The notes below the pieces were generated by a model that was not told the DNA's origin, did not search any database, and saw only the letters and a program-made list of their open reading frames with translations. Below, in pieces: positions 36,201 to 48,446 of a DNA stretch of 64,000 bases. This stretch comes from Saxidomus purpurata (taxonomy: Eukaryota; Mollusca; Bivalvia; Venerida; Veneridae), in the NCBI GenBank assembly GCA_022818135.1, contig JAFMSR010000012.1:25612931-25676930 (forward strand), in the 5' to 3' direction. The number at the start of each line of letters is the position of its first letter. Positions within the stretch are counted from its first letter, which is position 1. The translations under genes were made by a program, and so were the position numbers.

Positions 36201-38531
36201 TAACATTAATCAAACCCAGTCAACATTAGTGGGTTAACCACTGTGCTAATCTAACACCAAGTATGTCTGGAAGCAAATGTGTATTATACTAATGACCCAG
36301 ATGGTGGCTGCTCTCGTGATAGGTGCTAGCTATCATTGAGGTCACTGGTTCAAATCCAACTGGGTCATGGCTACATGCCAATATTATAGTTCTTTAAAGA
36401 ACTAGACTTGAGTGAATTAATCTGCAGCAGTTTATCTATCAGCAAGCTAAAATGCATTTAACTAAGTAATAAAAATGTTAACATCTGTAGTCACTACGCC
36501 AGTCGGCCAATATTGGGTATCTTTAATGGCACTTCATTGTTCTTTAATCACCAAGTATGTAGTACAGGTATAATTTAGTACTTTCTAACCACTGAGGTTA
36601 CTTTTTTGACAACATGGTAGAGTGTCTGAGTTCAAATCCAAACAATGGACACAAAAATGGCAGTCACACAAAACATAATTAACACACATGTTTTATAAGT
36701 GATACCGCCATAAGAATGTCCCACAGGCATATTACATACTCTAAGAATTTGATGACAAATTCTAATAAGGAAGGGGCATATATAAAAAGGTATAATACAG
36801 CACTTGTACTTCCTTGCCATTGAGCTAGCTTTTAAGAAAATGTAGCTAAGTGTTAGTGTCCTGACTTTAAATCACACACAGGACAAAGGAGTTTTCATGG
36901 TTACATATTTACCTGTTACAAAGTATGTGCCATATTTTGATTTTATCCAATCAAGTGGTTCTACTGCCAAACTTAACTGATCAACTCTTCCGTCAACAAG
37001 ATCTCCACCAACGATAACCACATCTAAAATGTAAAGACATGTATAGTTTTATGTAACACAAGTGTATATATACATGTTATACGTCCTTGAAAAGACCTGT
37101 TGGGAGCTCAAAGTGGCGTTTGCAGGTGGTCTTGTTCACAGGGTAGGTGGTCTACTTTATGTAGCACACGGTGACCCCGCTGGTCTTTTTCGGGGCAGGG
37201 TGGTCTCTATTCAGAGGTGGTCTTTAACACAGGTTTGACTGTATGTCTTTTTAATAGCCCACCAGCAACTGAGTAGTGTCCACTTAATGAACTGAAGGTC
37301 CTGAGTATAATTCCTGCACAGAGCAATGGATTTTTTAGTTAAACTTAACAATATTTACATGTGTATCCATAAAATAAGAAAAATAGATATGTACTTTTGT
37401 TTCTTTTTTCTCTTGTAAAGTACATTTGTATATACATATTTTAATATTTTGGAGCCAAAATTTGCTACGATTATCATGCAATGATGAATCATGCAATTAG
37501 GCATGCAGTCTATTTACAGTCTTTTCCTTTCTTGTCACACTTTACTGATAATTTCAGTACTAGAATGAATCTACATATATTTGCTTCACTGAGTGATGGC
37601 GATTTCATAGACTTTTGAATTGATAGAAAACTTTTTTTCAGTGTGAAATTACTTTTTCTTTCAGGCTTACAATAGTGAAGAAATTATACAATACTCATGT
37701 CCAAAATGTAAATAACATTCCATCTGATCTGTTATATTCCTGAATGTTAATATTCTGTTGAATACCTGAATGTAGATAGTTGATCATGTGAACGATCTTC
37801 TCTAAAGTTTGTTTTCCCACCGTTGGTCCAAGATGTATATCACTTACAAAGGTTATTGTCAACTTATTAAGATGACTAGGTAATCCTTTGACTTGAATAT
37901 TTACTTCTCTTATTTCTGGTATTTTAAATGTATTAAAAAATCCCATAGTAACAATACCTAGGGCATATAGCACACTCAATATCTTTGGTAATTTCGATGG
38001 TCTCTTTGAAATTCTTAATGTCTTCTTGCAAGTCATTTTCAGTGTGATTTTCAGTACAAGAATAACAACTAGAGCAGAAAATAACTGAACAGATATTGCA
38101 AAACACAACATGAGAAAATATCCTATAATGTAAGGGTCACTTGATATTAGTAGTGAAAATGAAGAGTACGCAAACACAGAAGATATCAATATAGTCATAA
38201 GAAAGCCTCTCCATAAAGCTGATTTAACTGTATACTGTTTCCAGTTTGAAATCTCCCTCCAACTTATTTGAATGGGAAACTGAAAACGACTTGTTTCTGC
38301 TGAAACGTTGGAGTCTTGGTACGCCCCGTCGAATATAGTGGATAAGTTCACCCAATTGAAAACAGCTATAGCGGATAAGAAAGTGACAATAACACATGTC
38401 AGTTGAAACCGTAGGGCTCTTGCTCTTAGAACATCGTCAAAAAAGTATATGACAATCCATCGATTGAAAATAAATAACGAAAATACGATGATTGCTATGA
38501 TCAAAATCCAATGTCGTATGGAGGCAGCCAT
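33295..38531 (-). CDS. TMPPE: TMPPE-like transmembrane metallophosphoesterase, complete, 5 coding exons, 455 aa
   Basis: Exons in reading order: 38531-37766, 37023-36913, 36043-35884, 34457-34318, 33485-33295, with GT..AG borders and consistent phase. The N-terminal half has about five hydrophobic segments (residues about 7-30, 45-62, 110-130, 140-165, 205-220). The C-terminal half is a calcineurin-like metallophosphoesterase. Its metal-site motifs are SDIHLGP (Asp231, His233), GGDLVDG (Asp263), GNHEYY (Asn294, His295), VAHQP (His372) and SGHTHGGQ (His394, His396). Order and spacing match vertebrate TMPPE (453 aa), a membrane phosphoesterase of unknown substrate. The ATG at 38531 (MAASIRHW) was chosen over the in-frame ATG at 38597 because family members begin directly with a membrane segment. 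Intron 4 contains an array of donor-like repeats. Confidence 0.93.
33760..34317 (-). repeat. minisatellite of duplicated 5' splice sites in TMPPE intron 4
   Basis: About 20 units of about 21 bp (minus strand gaactgtCAG/GTactggattt) are interspersed with longer units. Four longer copies, near 33841-33870, 33919-33950, 33999-34031 and 34139-34170, repeat the true exon 4 junction: real tgtactatCAG/GTAAGTctgatacc at 34318/34317. All four keep GTAAGT, and two keep CAG/GTAAGT in full. The 21-bp unit is itself recognisably derived from the junction (gat-t-g-act-tCAG/GTa). Because 21 bp is seven codons, the array stays open in frame past exon 4 (repeating CQVLDLN) to 34109. Confidence 0.85.
34803..35252. 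mobile_element. 450-bp TTAA-bounded MITE with 19-bp perfect TIRs
   Basis: TTAAAGCGACTGCACTCCA at 34803-34821 is exactly inverted at 35234-35252, and both ends carry TTAA, consistent with a piggyBac-type target. It sits in TMPPE intron 3. The interior holds a tRNA-like segment on the minus strand at about 34932-35010 (A-box-like tagtgtagtaggttaagcc, B-box-like gagttcaaaacctgg). This suggests either capture of a tRNA gene or a nested SINE head. Confidence 0.8.
36300..36375 (+). repeat. tRNA-like SINE head in TMPPE intron 2
   Basis: 'gatggtggctgctctcgtga' leads to a B-box-like 'ggttcaaatccaactgggt' with tRNA spacing, but the arms do not pair well. It is probably a decayed SINE; no termini are visible. 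A second weak copy is seen at 35744-35815. Confidence 0.35.
37090..37246. repeat. Tc1/mariner-like MITE fragment in TMPPE intron 1
   Basis: Repeated 'ggtggtct' phrases lead to a right end 'cacaggtttgactgta' that ends in TA. A similar sequence lies at 56198-56345 ('aaacctgtgaacaa' to 'aaacaggtttaac'), a second copy in inverted form. No transposase is present. Confidence 0.4.
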
Positions 38532-41500
38532 CTTGGATCTGCTTACAACATCTTCAAAATGAAAAAGAGATGAAAACAATTGTACACATCCTTGCACCGT
38601 CAGATTATCTTATTACAGAATGAAATGTTATATCTTATTTCTTTAAATGCCATTTGACTGACAGGTTTCGCTTATTTCTGTTTTGAAACACTATTTTTAT
38701 AGTTTGTCATGTATCTAAGCGACAATAAACTTTGTAAAAATTAGCTAACATTTTATTTTGTCACTTTGTTGCTATGTTTAATTGCGTATGCATTAGTGTA
38801 TGTTACTAAAGAACGTTATTGCGAGTTTGTACATATATTGGCGGGTTGTCATGTAAGGACGATTACATAGGGTTCCCCTGGCTTTAATATCCATAGGGGG
38901 TAAAATAGGTCCATTGGCATTATACACTGTTATACATGTGTACAGATAAAAGTTAAAATGACTTAAAGACTATGGAACTAATTTAAATATCATGACAACT
39001 TAAACTTGTGCAATGATCATTAGATGATCATGAAGTGCAATGGGAGAAAGCAATACAGTTCTGTGCATGTTTTGTCAACTTGTGTAACTAAATTTTGTAA
39101 CATTAACAATTATAACTAAAATTACTTATACTGATCTTTTCTCCTTCTATAACGGGCCATTTGCAGGCGTGACTATCCCTTAAAAATTTCTTTCAAATCG
39201 GGCCGTTTTCCCATAAAATTGACTGAACCAGGATTTATCCCCATAATACGGAGTATTTTTTTCCAAATTATAAACTGGGCCCCTTCTTTTGTTTCTTTTT
39301 CTTTCTTTGATTGTTTATAAGTCCTGGCCGACCCTGGGACTTTTCCGTTTGTGAATTGCCAAGACTCTGCGGGCAGTTTAAGAGAGATTAATACAAGGGA
39401 ATCAGAGTACCAAGACCCATTTTAGAAACATGGGATGGGATTATCCTGAAAACGTTTCTGAATTTTATAGTTTCCCGACCGAGATTGAACCAGGGACCTC
39501 GGATTGGTTGTCCAGAGCATTAACCACTCGACCACTGCACCATCCTCCTTGGCCCCTTCCTTTTTGTTAAAAAATATGCCCTGTATACATGTAGTTATAA
39601 ATGACCAAAATTGTCAAAGAGCTCTCCAAACTCTTAAAAATACGATGTATTGCTAAGCGCTGTTTTTGAAGTGTTTTTGTCACCAAACAGAATTATTTTG
39701 CCAAATTTGTGTCTGCAGTGCATTTGGCAACATTGGCATATGACAGAGTAACTTAATTCAGTTTGACCCATTTTTTTGGTTCTGATATTTCTATTTATTA
39801 TATACCTACTATTACTAATGTTTATCTGAATTTTCTTTAGTATTTGTGCAGTAAAATACAACATCCTGTATCAAATTTTCTGTATCAGATGGATTTAGCC
39901 GTATCTTATCTGTCTACCGTGTAAGTTGTACACAAATGCATATTCATAGCATATTTTCCTAAAAAGTTAAAAATAGGTCCCATTTGCTAAAATAAGTGTA
40001 GTTTCATTGTTGTCATTTTTTTTTGATTGTCACATTTGAATACAAATGAATACAACCCTGGGACTTTTTCGCATTAAATAAACTAGAAAGATGATTTACT
40101 TTTGCAACTTTTAGCTGGTTTTCTATGAAAAGGGACAAGGCACTCAGAGTACCAAGCGATGGGTGGGAAACGCTGAAAAGCATTTCTGAAATTTAGTGTA
40201 CCACCCCAGTTTATTTGAAAAATTAGAGGTACGCTTGGAAAGTTGCCATCCTTGTTTAGCATCATAACCTCCATCTACAGACAAGAGTACACAACTCTGT
40301 CAAGGTTTGCCTTATCCTTTTTTTTACTTAAAAAATGATTGCGCTTGGTTAAGTTTTTACATGTAGTTTATTTCAAAACCATTGGAGGTATTGCTTTTGA
40401 AAATAACCAAACTCGTTTAAAATCACGACCTTATCACAGACAAGCGGCATTCTTCAAGTGTTTTTGACAGCAAACAATTATCCCTTTTTGACTAGAAATC
40501 TTGAGTATGGGTAAAATGCACATATTGCCTTAACCCTTTGAGATATTGCATGTAACTTTTAATGCAATTTGACCCATATTTTTTGGATCTGATAGGTTAA
40601 CTATTCTGGAATCACAAAGCCTATTACGACTTAGAATGTTGGTATCTGAATTTTCTTTAGTCACTTTATTTTGCAGATATTAAATTGAAAATTGGAATAA
40701 ATTGTTTCCATATCATGGATTCCCAAACATGGGCAGGAGGTAATTCTGTCAAGGATTTATAATTATGGCCCTTGACTAGAAACTCAGTTAAACATATTCA
40801 TTGCATATGTCCACTTGCTAACTTAACATTTGAGAAATTATTTAAAGTTGGAGTATTGATGTACCATCGTAAGAGTAAGTCAAAGAAGATAACTCTGTTG
40901 AAATATTTTTTTGATTTGTACATTTGAAATTTAGATAAAGTCGAATACCCTTAACTGTCAAAGTTTTGCTTTATAACTAAACCAGAAAGATGATTTACAT
41001 TTTGCATTTACTTTTTATTAATGTTATTTGTTTATACACAGAAGAAGGAAGTGACATCATCGACGTCATACAAAACGTGACACGAAATATCGTGTTATGT
41101 TGATTTTTGCAATTAATGACACAAATTAACTTTTATATTCGGTAAAAGGTATATAATAAAAGGTATATTATAACAGTCGGTTGATCTGCGTGTGTATCTT
41201 TCTCGTTGCCTGCATAGATCAGGATCACACTCGAGGCTCCAACTCTCATATGATCTGGAACTACACAGCCAACTCAAAAGATACAACACCACACATCAAC
41301 GGACTGTTATATTATTCCGTATATAGCAGATATAGTTGTCAAACCATTGAAAAAAAGTGCCCATCCAAAAACTACCTTTTTGTTTCAACGTCAGTTTAAT
41401 TAGACCAGTGGCAGAGGGAACCCTGGGGGTATATTTTAATCACCGGGTGTTTGGTAGAATAGAAGTTTAGTTTTGCCAAGTGGGGCTAAGCATTTTGCTT

Positions 41501-42936
41501 AGTAAGGTCCCAGCAAATAAATTAAAAATTCAATAAAACTTAATAGAATTATCTTAAGATATTGTAATAAATTGCAGTGCACAAGAACCATAACTTTATC
41601 TTGTAATTACAGTTTTATCTGACCAAGTAGCTTAGAATTTCATTAATTTCCATCTGTTAGCTTGAAACTTGGTTGGATTCAATACAGCATTCACAACCCA
41701 AGTGTGCTGGATTTAGCCAGGAAGTGTCATGTACCGAAACCATAGCTGTATACTTGAGTACATGTACAGAGGTATATACCCTGGTATACTTGTCCTTGTA
41801 CTGGAGCATAACTTGTAAACTACAGGTGGGAATTCAATACAATGGTAACAGCATAATCCGAGGATAGTGCAGTGCACAAGTAACACATAACTCTATCTTG
41901 AGGAATTACAGAGTTATTACTCCTGTTGTTACTTTGTCGCTTGTTAGGACCACAAGCTTTAAAACTGACTGTTAATACTGTATAAATTAGAATAAGATGA
42001 GCCATGTTTTTTTTTCTTATGGAACCATGTCTCTATGTATGTAAGTATTGTACAGAGTATTGCCCTTGTTACTTTTCTTGTCGGGCTAACTAATCTAACA
42101 TGATTCTGGGAAATTTGAGTATTTTATTGATACAATGGGCAATGTATCCACTCAGAGGTAGTGAAATGCACTTAAAGACCATACTAACTGTACCTTGACT
42201 CTTTAAAAGTTCTGTGGTTACATTATATGCATATCTTGCCACAGAGCCAAAAGTTAAAATTAAATACACACTTCATCCCACATGGTGTTACAGAATTGAA
42301 AGAGAGTGATGTGTAAAATATCCATAAAACTCAATCTTCTTTTCAAGAGTTATATGTACCTAGAAAATATGGTAAATCTTTAGGACTTTTTTAAGGTATT
42401 CTGTTACTACAAAATCCGGACTATGTTCTATACATATGCAATTTTAATATAAAATAAAGAAGGGGGAACAATCGAGTCTGAAAATTTCTTCCTTATATCA
42501 GGAATTGTGTTTGAACTGAGTTTACTGAAGTGTGATAGTAAGATTACACCTGTGGTAGAAATATACTGGCTTTATGTAAAATCTAGTAAAATATACTACG
42601 GTACATTGAGGTAAATCCAGGCAAATCCTCCATTGTTTTGTTGTTTCAAAAGTTATTCAGATAGATTGCATGTCACAAATTACACATCGTGACATGTATA
42701 AACAGCCTGAACGTCAAATTATTTTGATCAGATGTCTTACCTATTCAAGTGCCTGTGATGTGTTTGACCAGTTTACCTCTTTATCAATAGTCTCATGTAA
42801 ATTTTGCTCAGTTCATTTTATCGCATTTTTTCCTGCCAGCAACTGGTTAATCATTTATTTGAGTGCCCTTACCATCATGTACCATACTTTCACCAAATTA
42901 AAATACATTGATACTTACTTATTTTGCGTGGCCCTA
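38532..42936. other. intergenic stretch between the divergently arranged TMPPE and JmjC genes
   Basis: No exon is recognised. It contains the promoter side of both genes and SINE-related pieces. 39300-39548 (minus) has a tRNA-like head at 39480-39548 (B-box-like on the minus strand) and a body with 'cagagtaccaag'. 40060-40240 is a truncated relative of that body. The rest is AT-rich with no clear repeat ends. Confidence 0.4.
39300..39548 (-). mobile_element. tRNA-derived SINE, minus strand
   Basis: On the minus strand the head reads 'gtggtcgagtggttaatgct' with a B-box-like 'aggtccctggttcaatctcg'. The body contains 'ttggtactctgattccct' and ends near 'aagtcccagggtcggcc'. A headless relative of the body lies at about 40060-40240. 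Confidence 0.6.
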
Positions 42937-43192
42937 GGACACCGTCTCCCTTGGTCCTGTGGTTAAGGCATTTGCCTTTAGAGCAGGAAGTCGAAGGTTT
43001 GAATCCCAGTTAGGGTCCTTTCTTGGTGAGCCGCCAGCTAGTTAATTATTGATTACTGATGCCAACGCCACCTACCTGCCTGGTATTAAAAGGGAAGGAT
43101 TTGGGAGTAAATGTGCTCGGAAATGAAGGTGTCTCATAAGCCAGAAATGGCTGGCTCTTTAAGTAGGAGTAACATTATAATAAACAAACACT
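42937..43192 (+). mobile_element. tRNA-derived SINE
   Basis: The head 'cttggtcctgtggttaaggc' with B box 'gaaggtttgaatcccag' is followed by a long body ('gagccgccagctag', 'taaaagggaaggatttggg', 'agccagaaatggctggctc' hairpin) and an 'ataataaacaaac' tail. Target duplications were not identified. It lies about 0.7 kb upstream of the JmjC gene. Confidence 0.6.
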
Positions 43193-43886
43193 TTAGTGAC
43201 ACCCTTTATTGAGTGCTTTTTGTATATGCACAACATCCCCACTCACGTCATACACTTGAAAGACCAAAAGAATGAAATTATAGAAAGATCTAGTCATGCA
43301 TGAATTCCAATTTACAGATTATATTCCTATTTTCCAGTGGGACGATTTTGCTAGATGTAAATATGGCAACTTAATTAAATAATCTAATTTGATTGATTAC
43401 GTTGATTGCCTTTTCAGAGATATGTATGATTGGTCAGTACAGTAAATCATGGTGTAGGAAAGGAATGATGACCAACATCTACTCTGATTGGACAAGATTC
43501 GTTATTACTGGAGATATGAAAGAAATAAAAAGTCCAGTACAACTGAGAGTTGTTTAAAGTACAATGTATGTTAAATATGTACTGTATCTCAGTGAAGAAA
43601 TAATATCACATCTTTTCATTTTAATAAAAGTGAATAAATTGCTTAATTATTGTTGACACATAGTCTAAAAGTAAAGTAATGAAACATTTTGGATTAAATG
43701 AATTATACAGCACTCAAACATAAACTGGTTTGAAAATTTTAATTAAAGTATTTTTGTATTAAATTCAAAATTAAATAATTTTTAATTGTGAAATTATAGA
43801 TTTCTTCTTATTCAAGTGAAATTAAAATTTTTACTTATTCTATTTATAAAGTGATCCCTGCAGTTGGTTTAAATGGAAGAAAGACA

Positions 43887-46800
43887 ATGGTGAAAAAAAG
43901 ACCGTCTCTAAATGGAACAAATGTTTCGGGTTCCGCAGTAAAACCAGACATGGAGCTGCGAGAAAGAAAAACACAAGATCATATTTCGGAACAAAACAAC
44001 GATGAAAAGAGTTGTAAAGCGTTAAATGTAGCGGAAGAATTTTTGAAGCTTTACAACCAGGCTATAAAGATGGGATTGACAGATGAAGACTTAGCGAGAC
44101 TACAAATTCTCCACAATATTTCTTGGAAAGGATCATATAAGAGAACGTTTGCGAAATATTTTTTAATATTTTGGATTGCTTTTGCAGTGTTATATTTTTC
44201 TGTACTCTTCACGTGCTTGCTGGACTGGCCAGTGAGGGGAGAGACTGTGGTTCGAGCCTGGATGGGTCTTTACGGCGCAGACATAGACTCAGAACCCTGC
44301 ATTATGGATATGCCAGAATTTATGAACGATGTGTTTAGACCACCTGTAGAGTGTTCGTTTTGTGAAAATATTACTGAAGTAAAAACGGTTTACAACATTT
44401 CACAAGGAGAATTTGAAGAAATGTACGCGTATAGTGGGGTCCCGGTTGTTGTCGGCGACGGAACTCAAAACTGGACTGCTCCTGCATATTTCAGCTTTGA
44501 ATTTTTCAAAGAGATTTATAAAGAAGGCAGTCAAGCTCTCGAAAATCAAGAGAGAAACTGTCAATTCTTCCCTTACAAGTCCAACTTCCACAATCTAGGA
44601 GAGGTGATGAATATGAGCCAGGAACGTGCCGGGATGGAGGACGGTTCAGAACCATGGTATATTGGCTGGTACGTACCCATTGTACTACAAGAACTATATG
44701 ATGTAGTGGTATATAATTTTGGGATACACACAGTAAAACCAAGGGAGGTGTCTTAAGCCCTTAGGGACTTGATCAATCTTAAACATGTTAAAGGATGAGA
44801 ACTTAATGTGTATTAGATTTTCTCGAAGATGACATTTATTGATACTTCACCAGTAACATGTAAATGTATATAACATATTGTAGTAAATTTGTTAAAGGCT
44901 GCATTGCAGATAAATGTATGGTTTAGGTTACTTTATGTGTTAGAATTGTTAAATAAAGATAATGGTACTGTACATGTTTATACACGTTCACAAAGGTCAG
45001 AATTATCAAATGGTCAACATGGTTAAAAAACAAGGCACTCTGTGCTAAGATATCATGGCTTAATCAGTTTGATGTTTAATAATATTGCAAAGTGAGTCAC
45101 TATTAAAAAGCTTACATTCATCACTGTTAATCAACTCCTCTTTCTCTGTCACTTATAAAGCCAGAAGAAATACTTAGTCCACATACATACAGTTTAATTT
45201 TTGTTTATATTTTACGTGTACTTGCAGGAGTAATTGTGACTTCTCAGCAGCTAACACGTTAAGGAAGCATTACCAAAGACCTTACTTCTTGCCCAAACTC
45301 TCTGAGTCAAGCAAAACAGACTGGATGTTTATGGGCAGTCCAGGATATGGAGCTAACTTACATGTAAGAATCTTCACTTGTTTAGCATTCAGACTGTTTG
45401 CCGCAAATAGTTCACCGTTTGAAACATGTGCAGATCATGATCAGCCTGCACATCTGTGCAGTGATCTGCACTGTTCGCTTTATTCAGTCACTTTTGCTAT
45501 AACATTATTTATTGGAAGGTTAAGAAATTAAGAAATGTATAAGGGAAAGAGTCAGTAAATGTATCTTGTATTGTTCACGATATTCTCGACTTAATATAAC
45601 CACAGATAATGGTATGATCGGGCAACGAAACTTGCTCCAGGATTTTATCTTTAACTTGACCCTGCTACATCAGATGATTTTGTCTTTACAACCAGTGCAG
45701 ACTAGCAGATTGATCATGATCTGCGCTCTTCGCTTAATCAGTCAATAACTTTTCACACATCAAACCTTGAAACAAATAATAGTACTTGACAAGTCCATTT
45801 TATAGATATTATCTGGAAAAGGGTTAGAATAAATTGGCAGTTCCTATGTTTTGGCTTGTAATAATTTGAACTTGATCTCTGTAGAACTGCAGTTATCTGA
45901 AAAAATCATAATCTGCACTGCTTTCTTTTCGGTCAGTTAAAATTTTTCACATTGAACCCATTTGAATAGATTGGGCTAAGTTGTTAGTCATTACCTCATG
46001 TCTTTTCTGGGCATTTTTATAATGTCTTCACAATTTCTCCTTCCCTTGAGATGAGCTTAGATTGAGACACATTTTTGATAGAGAAACTTTCAGAGAAAAA
46101 AGTCCACTCAGTCTCAACAGACTTTTAAAAGTCTACCATTTAAACAACTTATTATTCTGTCAAAATTAAATGGTGGAGGAGTCTACAGTTTCTGTTAGAC
46201 TTTTAGTAGGCTAAAAGTTTATGAGGAGTGTACATGTACCAAAACATGACCTTATTCCATATTTTCTGTATAACTAGATTGACCATGTTGGAAATCCATC
46301 CTGGCAGGCTCAGATCACAGGCACAAAGCGTTGGACCCTTGAACCTCCTCCGGAGTGTTACTACACATGTGCAGATCGCATAGAAGTCACAGTGCATCCT
46401 GGACAGATAAGTATGTCTTAATAAATGGTACAATCTGCACATGAATTTTCAATCAAAACTTCATTGTAACCCAATATCGTTGTAACATTGTTCAGATTGG
46501 TTACGTCATTTAAATTTTGGAATGTTTTATACGGTTTGAAAAATCAAACGGTCTTTATCTATTGCGTTTTAGATATTTGCGCATTTGAATTAGGTTTACA
46601 TTTTTAACCAGGTTTTCCGAAGTAAACAATTGCTTCTGTGCGCAACTCCTCCTAAATTTCTCAACGGATTTCAACCAAACTTTCACAGAAGTATTGTCAT
46701 GAAGTGCCCTGGCGCACATTGTGGGTTTTGGATTTGGTCATTTTGACAGAATTATGGCCCTTGTTTTTTCACATATGTAATTCTTCTGTGCGCAACCCTC

Positions 46801-48010
46801 CTACATTTCTCAACGGTTTCAACCAAATTTCACAGAAGTATGTCATGAAGTGCCCTGGCGCATATTGTCGGGGTTTTGTGATTTGGTCATTTTTGACAGA
46901 ATTATGGCCCTTTGTTTTTTTCACATATGTAATTCTTCTGTGCGCAACTCCTTCTACACTTCTCGAGGATTTCAACCAAACTTTCACAGAATTATTGTCA
47001 CCAAGTGCCCTGGCGCATATGTCGGGGTTTTGTGATTTGATCATTTTTGACAGAATTATGGGCCTTTGTTTTTTCCACATAATGTAATAATATAGAAATA
47101 CTCTTCTGTGTGCAACTCCTACATTTCTCAAGGGATTTCAACCAAACTTTCACAGAACTATAATGTGAACTAAAGAATTTTGAATATATAATGTTCTGCC
47201 CCTGGTCGTCCGTCCTTCCGTCCGTTAGCAATTTTGTGTCTCCTTATTTAAGTATATATAAAAAGGGAGAATACTCTGTTATTATAAAAGAGAGAATACT
47301 CTGTTATTACTGTCTATTTTTAGAATAGATTACCAGTCCTGTATACTTTGGAGTATTCTGTTACAGTAAGATGACAAAATTTCTCATGAGACCAGCGGTT
47401 CAAACCCCACACAGAGCAAGGTTTTTTTTTCTTCTTTTTTTTTTATATAATTTTTGCCTGAATTATGGCCCTTTGCTTTTTTCCCATATTTATATATAGA
47501 AAGAATACTGTCACGTGCCCACTTCCTCCTACATTTCTCAAGATATTTAAACCAAACTCTCACACAACTGTTGTCATCAAGTGCCCTCGGCATATGTCTG
47601 GGTTTGTGTTTGGATCAATTTTGCCTGAATTATGGCCCTTTGCTTTTTTACACATGTAATATAAAAGAAGACCTTTGTTTCTTTTTCACATTATGTATAT
47701 CTACTGACTTTAAAAACACATTTGCGCTCGGCTAGCAGACTGGAAAATGAAAACCTGGTTTTGTGACAATTTCCTGTCACTTGTTATAAAATATATTTGT
47801 ATCATTGCATTACAGTGATAGGCCTGCTAAGGATTATCAAATACAGTTGGCTCTCTCACAAAGTCAAAGCTGTATACTATGCATGCCTGTTTTGTACAAT
47901 ACTACATTTTCCCTTGTTTTACAGTTGTACTGGACACAGATATCTGGTATCACTCAACGTTGAATGTTGGCCATGACATCAGTATCACTATTGGCTCCGA
48001 GTACGACTAG
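43887..48010 (+). CDS. membrane-anchored JmjC/cupin-like Fe(II)/2-oxoglutarate oxygenase, 4 coding exons, 378 aa
   Basis: Exons 43887-44668, 45228-45363, 46278-46410 and 47925-48010 join in phase (1137 nt with stop). The product has a basic and acidic cytosol-type N-terminus (1-89), one hydrophobic segment (about 90-112, FLIFWIAFAVLYFSVLF) and a cupin-like domain. The domain begins at SGVPVVVGDGTQNW and shows a complete facial triad: His306-x-Asp308 (exon 2/3 junction, NLHID) and His360 (DIWYHS). It also has the co-substrate Lys323 in GTKRW. These are the signatures of JmjC-type hydroxylases or demethylases; the substrate is not known. Topology suggests a type II membrane protein with a lumenal or extracellular catalytic domain, supported by several N-x-S/T sites. 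Start: ATG at 43887; the open frame extends upstream only through a GTG at 43851. Confidence 0.85.
45428..45482. repeat. palindromic GATCATGATC hairpin repeat (JmjC intron 2)
   Basis: 'gtgcagatcatgatcagcc' and 'tgcagtgatctgcactgttc' face each other around a short loop, a partly decayed member of the family at 13302-13361. A half copy follows at about 45703-45738. Confidence 0.6.
46630..47690. repeat. tandem repeat block in JmjC intron 3
   Basis: Four tandem units of about 140-145 bp (46630-47165) and two more at about 47480-47680 share 'tctcaacggatttcaaccaa', 'aagtgccctggcgca', 'ttttgacagaattatggccc' and 'cttctgtgcgcaactcc'. This is typical of a dispersed bivalve family. Open frames on both strands are by-products of the repeats. 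Confidence 0.75.
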
Positions 48011-48213
48011 TATCTCATGATGAAGTCATCTCTCAGACTGCAAAGTATACATCATTTAAAAAACACCAAGGATACATTCAGGAAGCATGAAATTGCTCTT
48101 TCTTTGGCCTGAACAAACTGGCCATTATATACAGAGTACAATATCATCAGCAATGTCGTCGGCAATTTAGTTCCGATATCACAAAAACTCAGATTCATGG
48201 AATATTAAAGAAT
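48011..48213. other. 3' flank of the JmjC gene
   Basis: Short non-coding stretch between the stop codon and the pseudogene fragment, probably 3' UTR. No AATAAA was clearly placed. Confidence 0.35.
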
Positions 48214-48446
48214 TTATTCTAATTATAAAGTGATCCCAGCAGTCGGTTTGAAATTAAATGGAAGAATGACAATGGGGAAAAATGACCGTCACTAAAAGGA
48301 ACAAATAGTTCGGGTTCCGCAGTAAAACCAGACATGGAGCTGCGAGAAAGAAAGACACAAGATCAAATTTCGGAACAAAACGACACTGAAAAGAGTTGTA
48401 AAGCTTTAAATGTAGCAGAAGAATTTCAGAAGCTTTACAATCTGGT
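48214..48446 (+). pseudogene. duplicated fragment of JmjC exon 1 (dead)
   Basis: It matches about 43834-44062 closely, including about 20 bases of non-coding sequence before 43851 and the first 57 or so codons. Examples of shared phrases are 'agacatggagctgcgagaaa' and 'aaagagttgtaaagc'. A four-base insertion precedes the start. A one-base loss after the ATG shifts the frame into an early stop. Homology ends abruptly after 'aagctttacaa', well inside exon 1. The presence of upstream non-coding sequence and the absence of a poly(A) tail point to a DNA-level tandem duplication, not retroposition. Confidence 0.9.

Noticed and set aside
43851..43886. Extension of the JmjC protein to a GTG codon at 43851
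   Set aside because: Nuclear animal genes rarely start at GTG; the ATG at 43887 is in frame with a suitable context.
46704..47131. Long overlapping open frames on both strands
   Set aside because: By-products of a tandem dispersed repeat of about 140 bp in JmjC intron 3.
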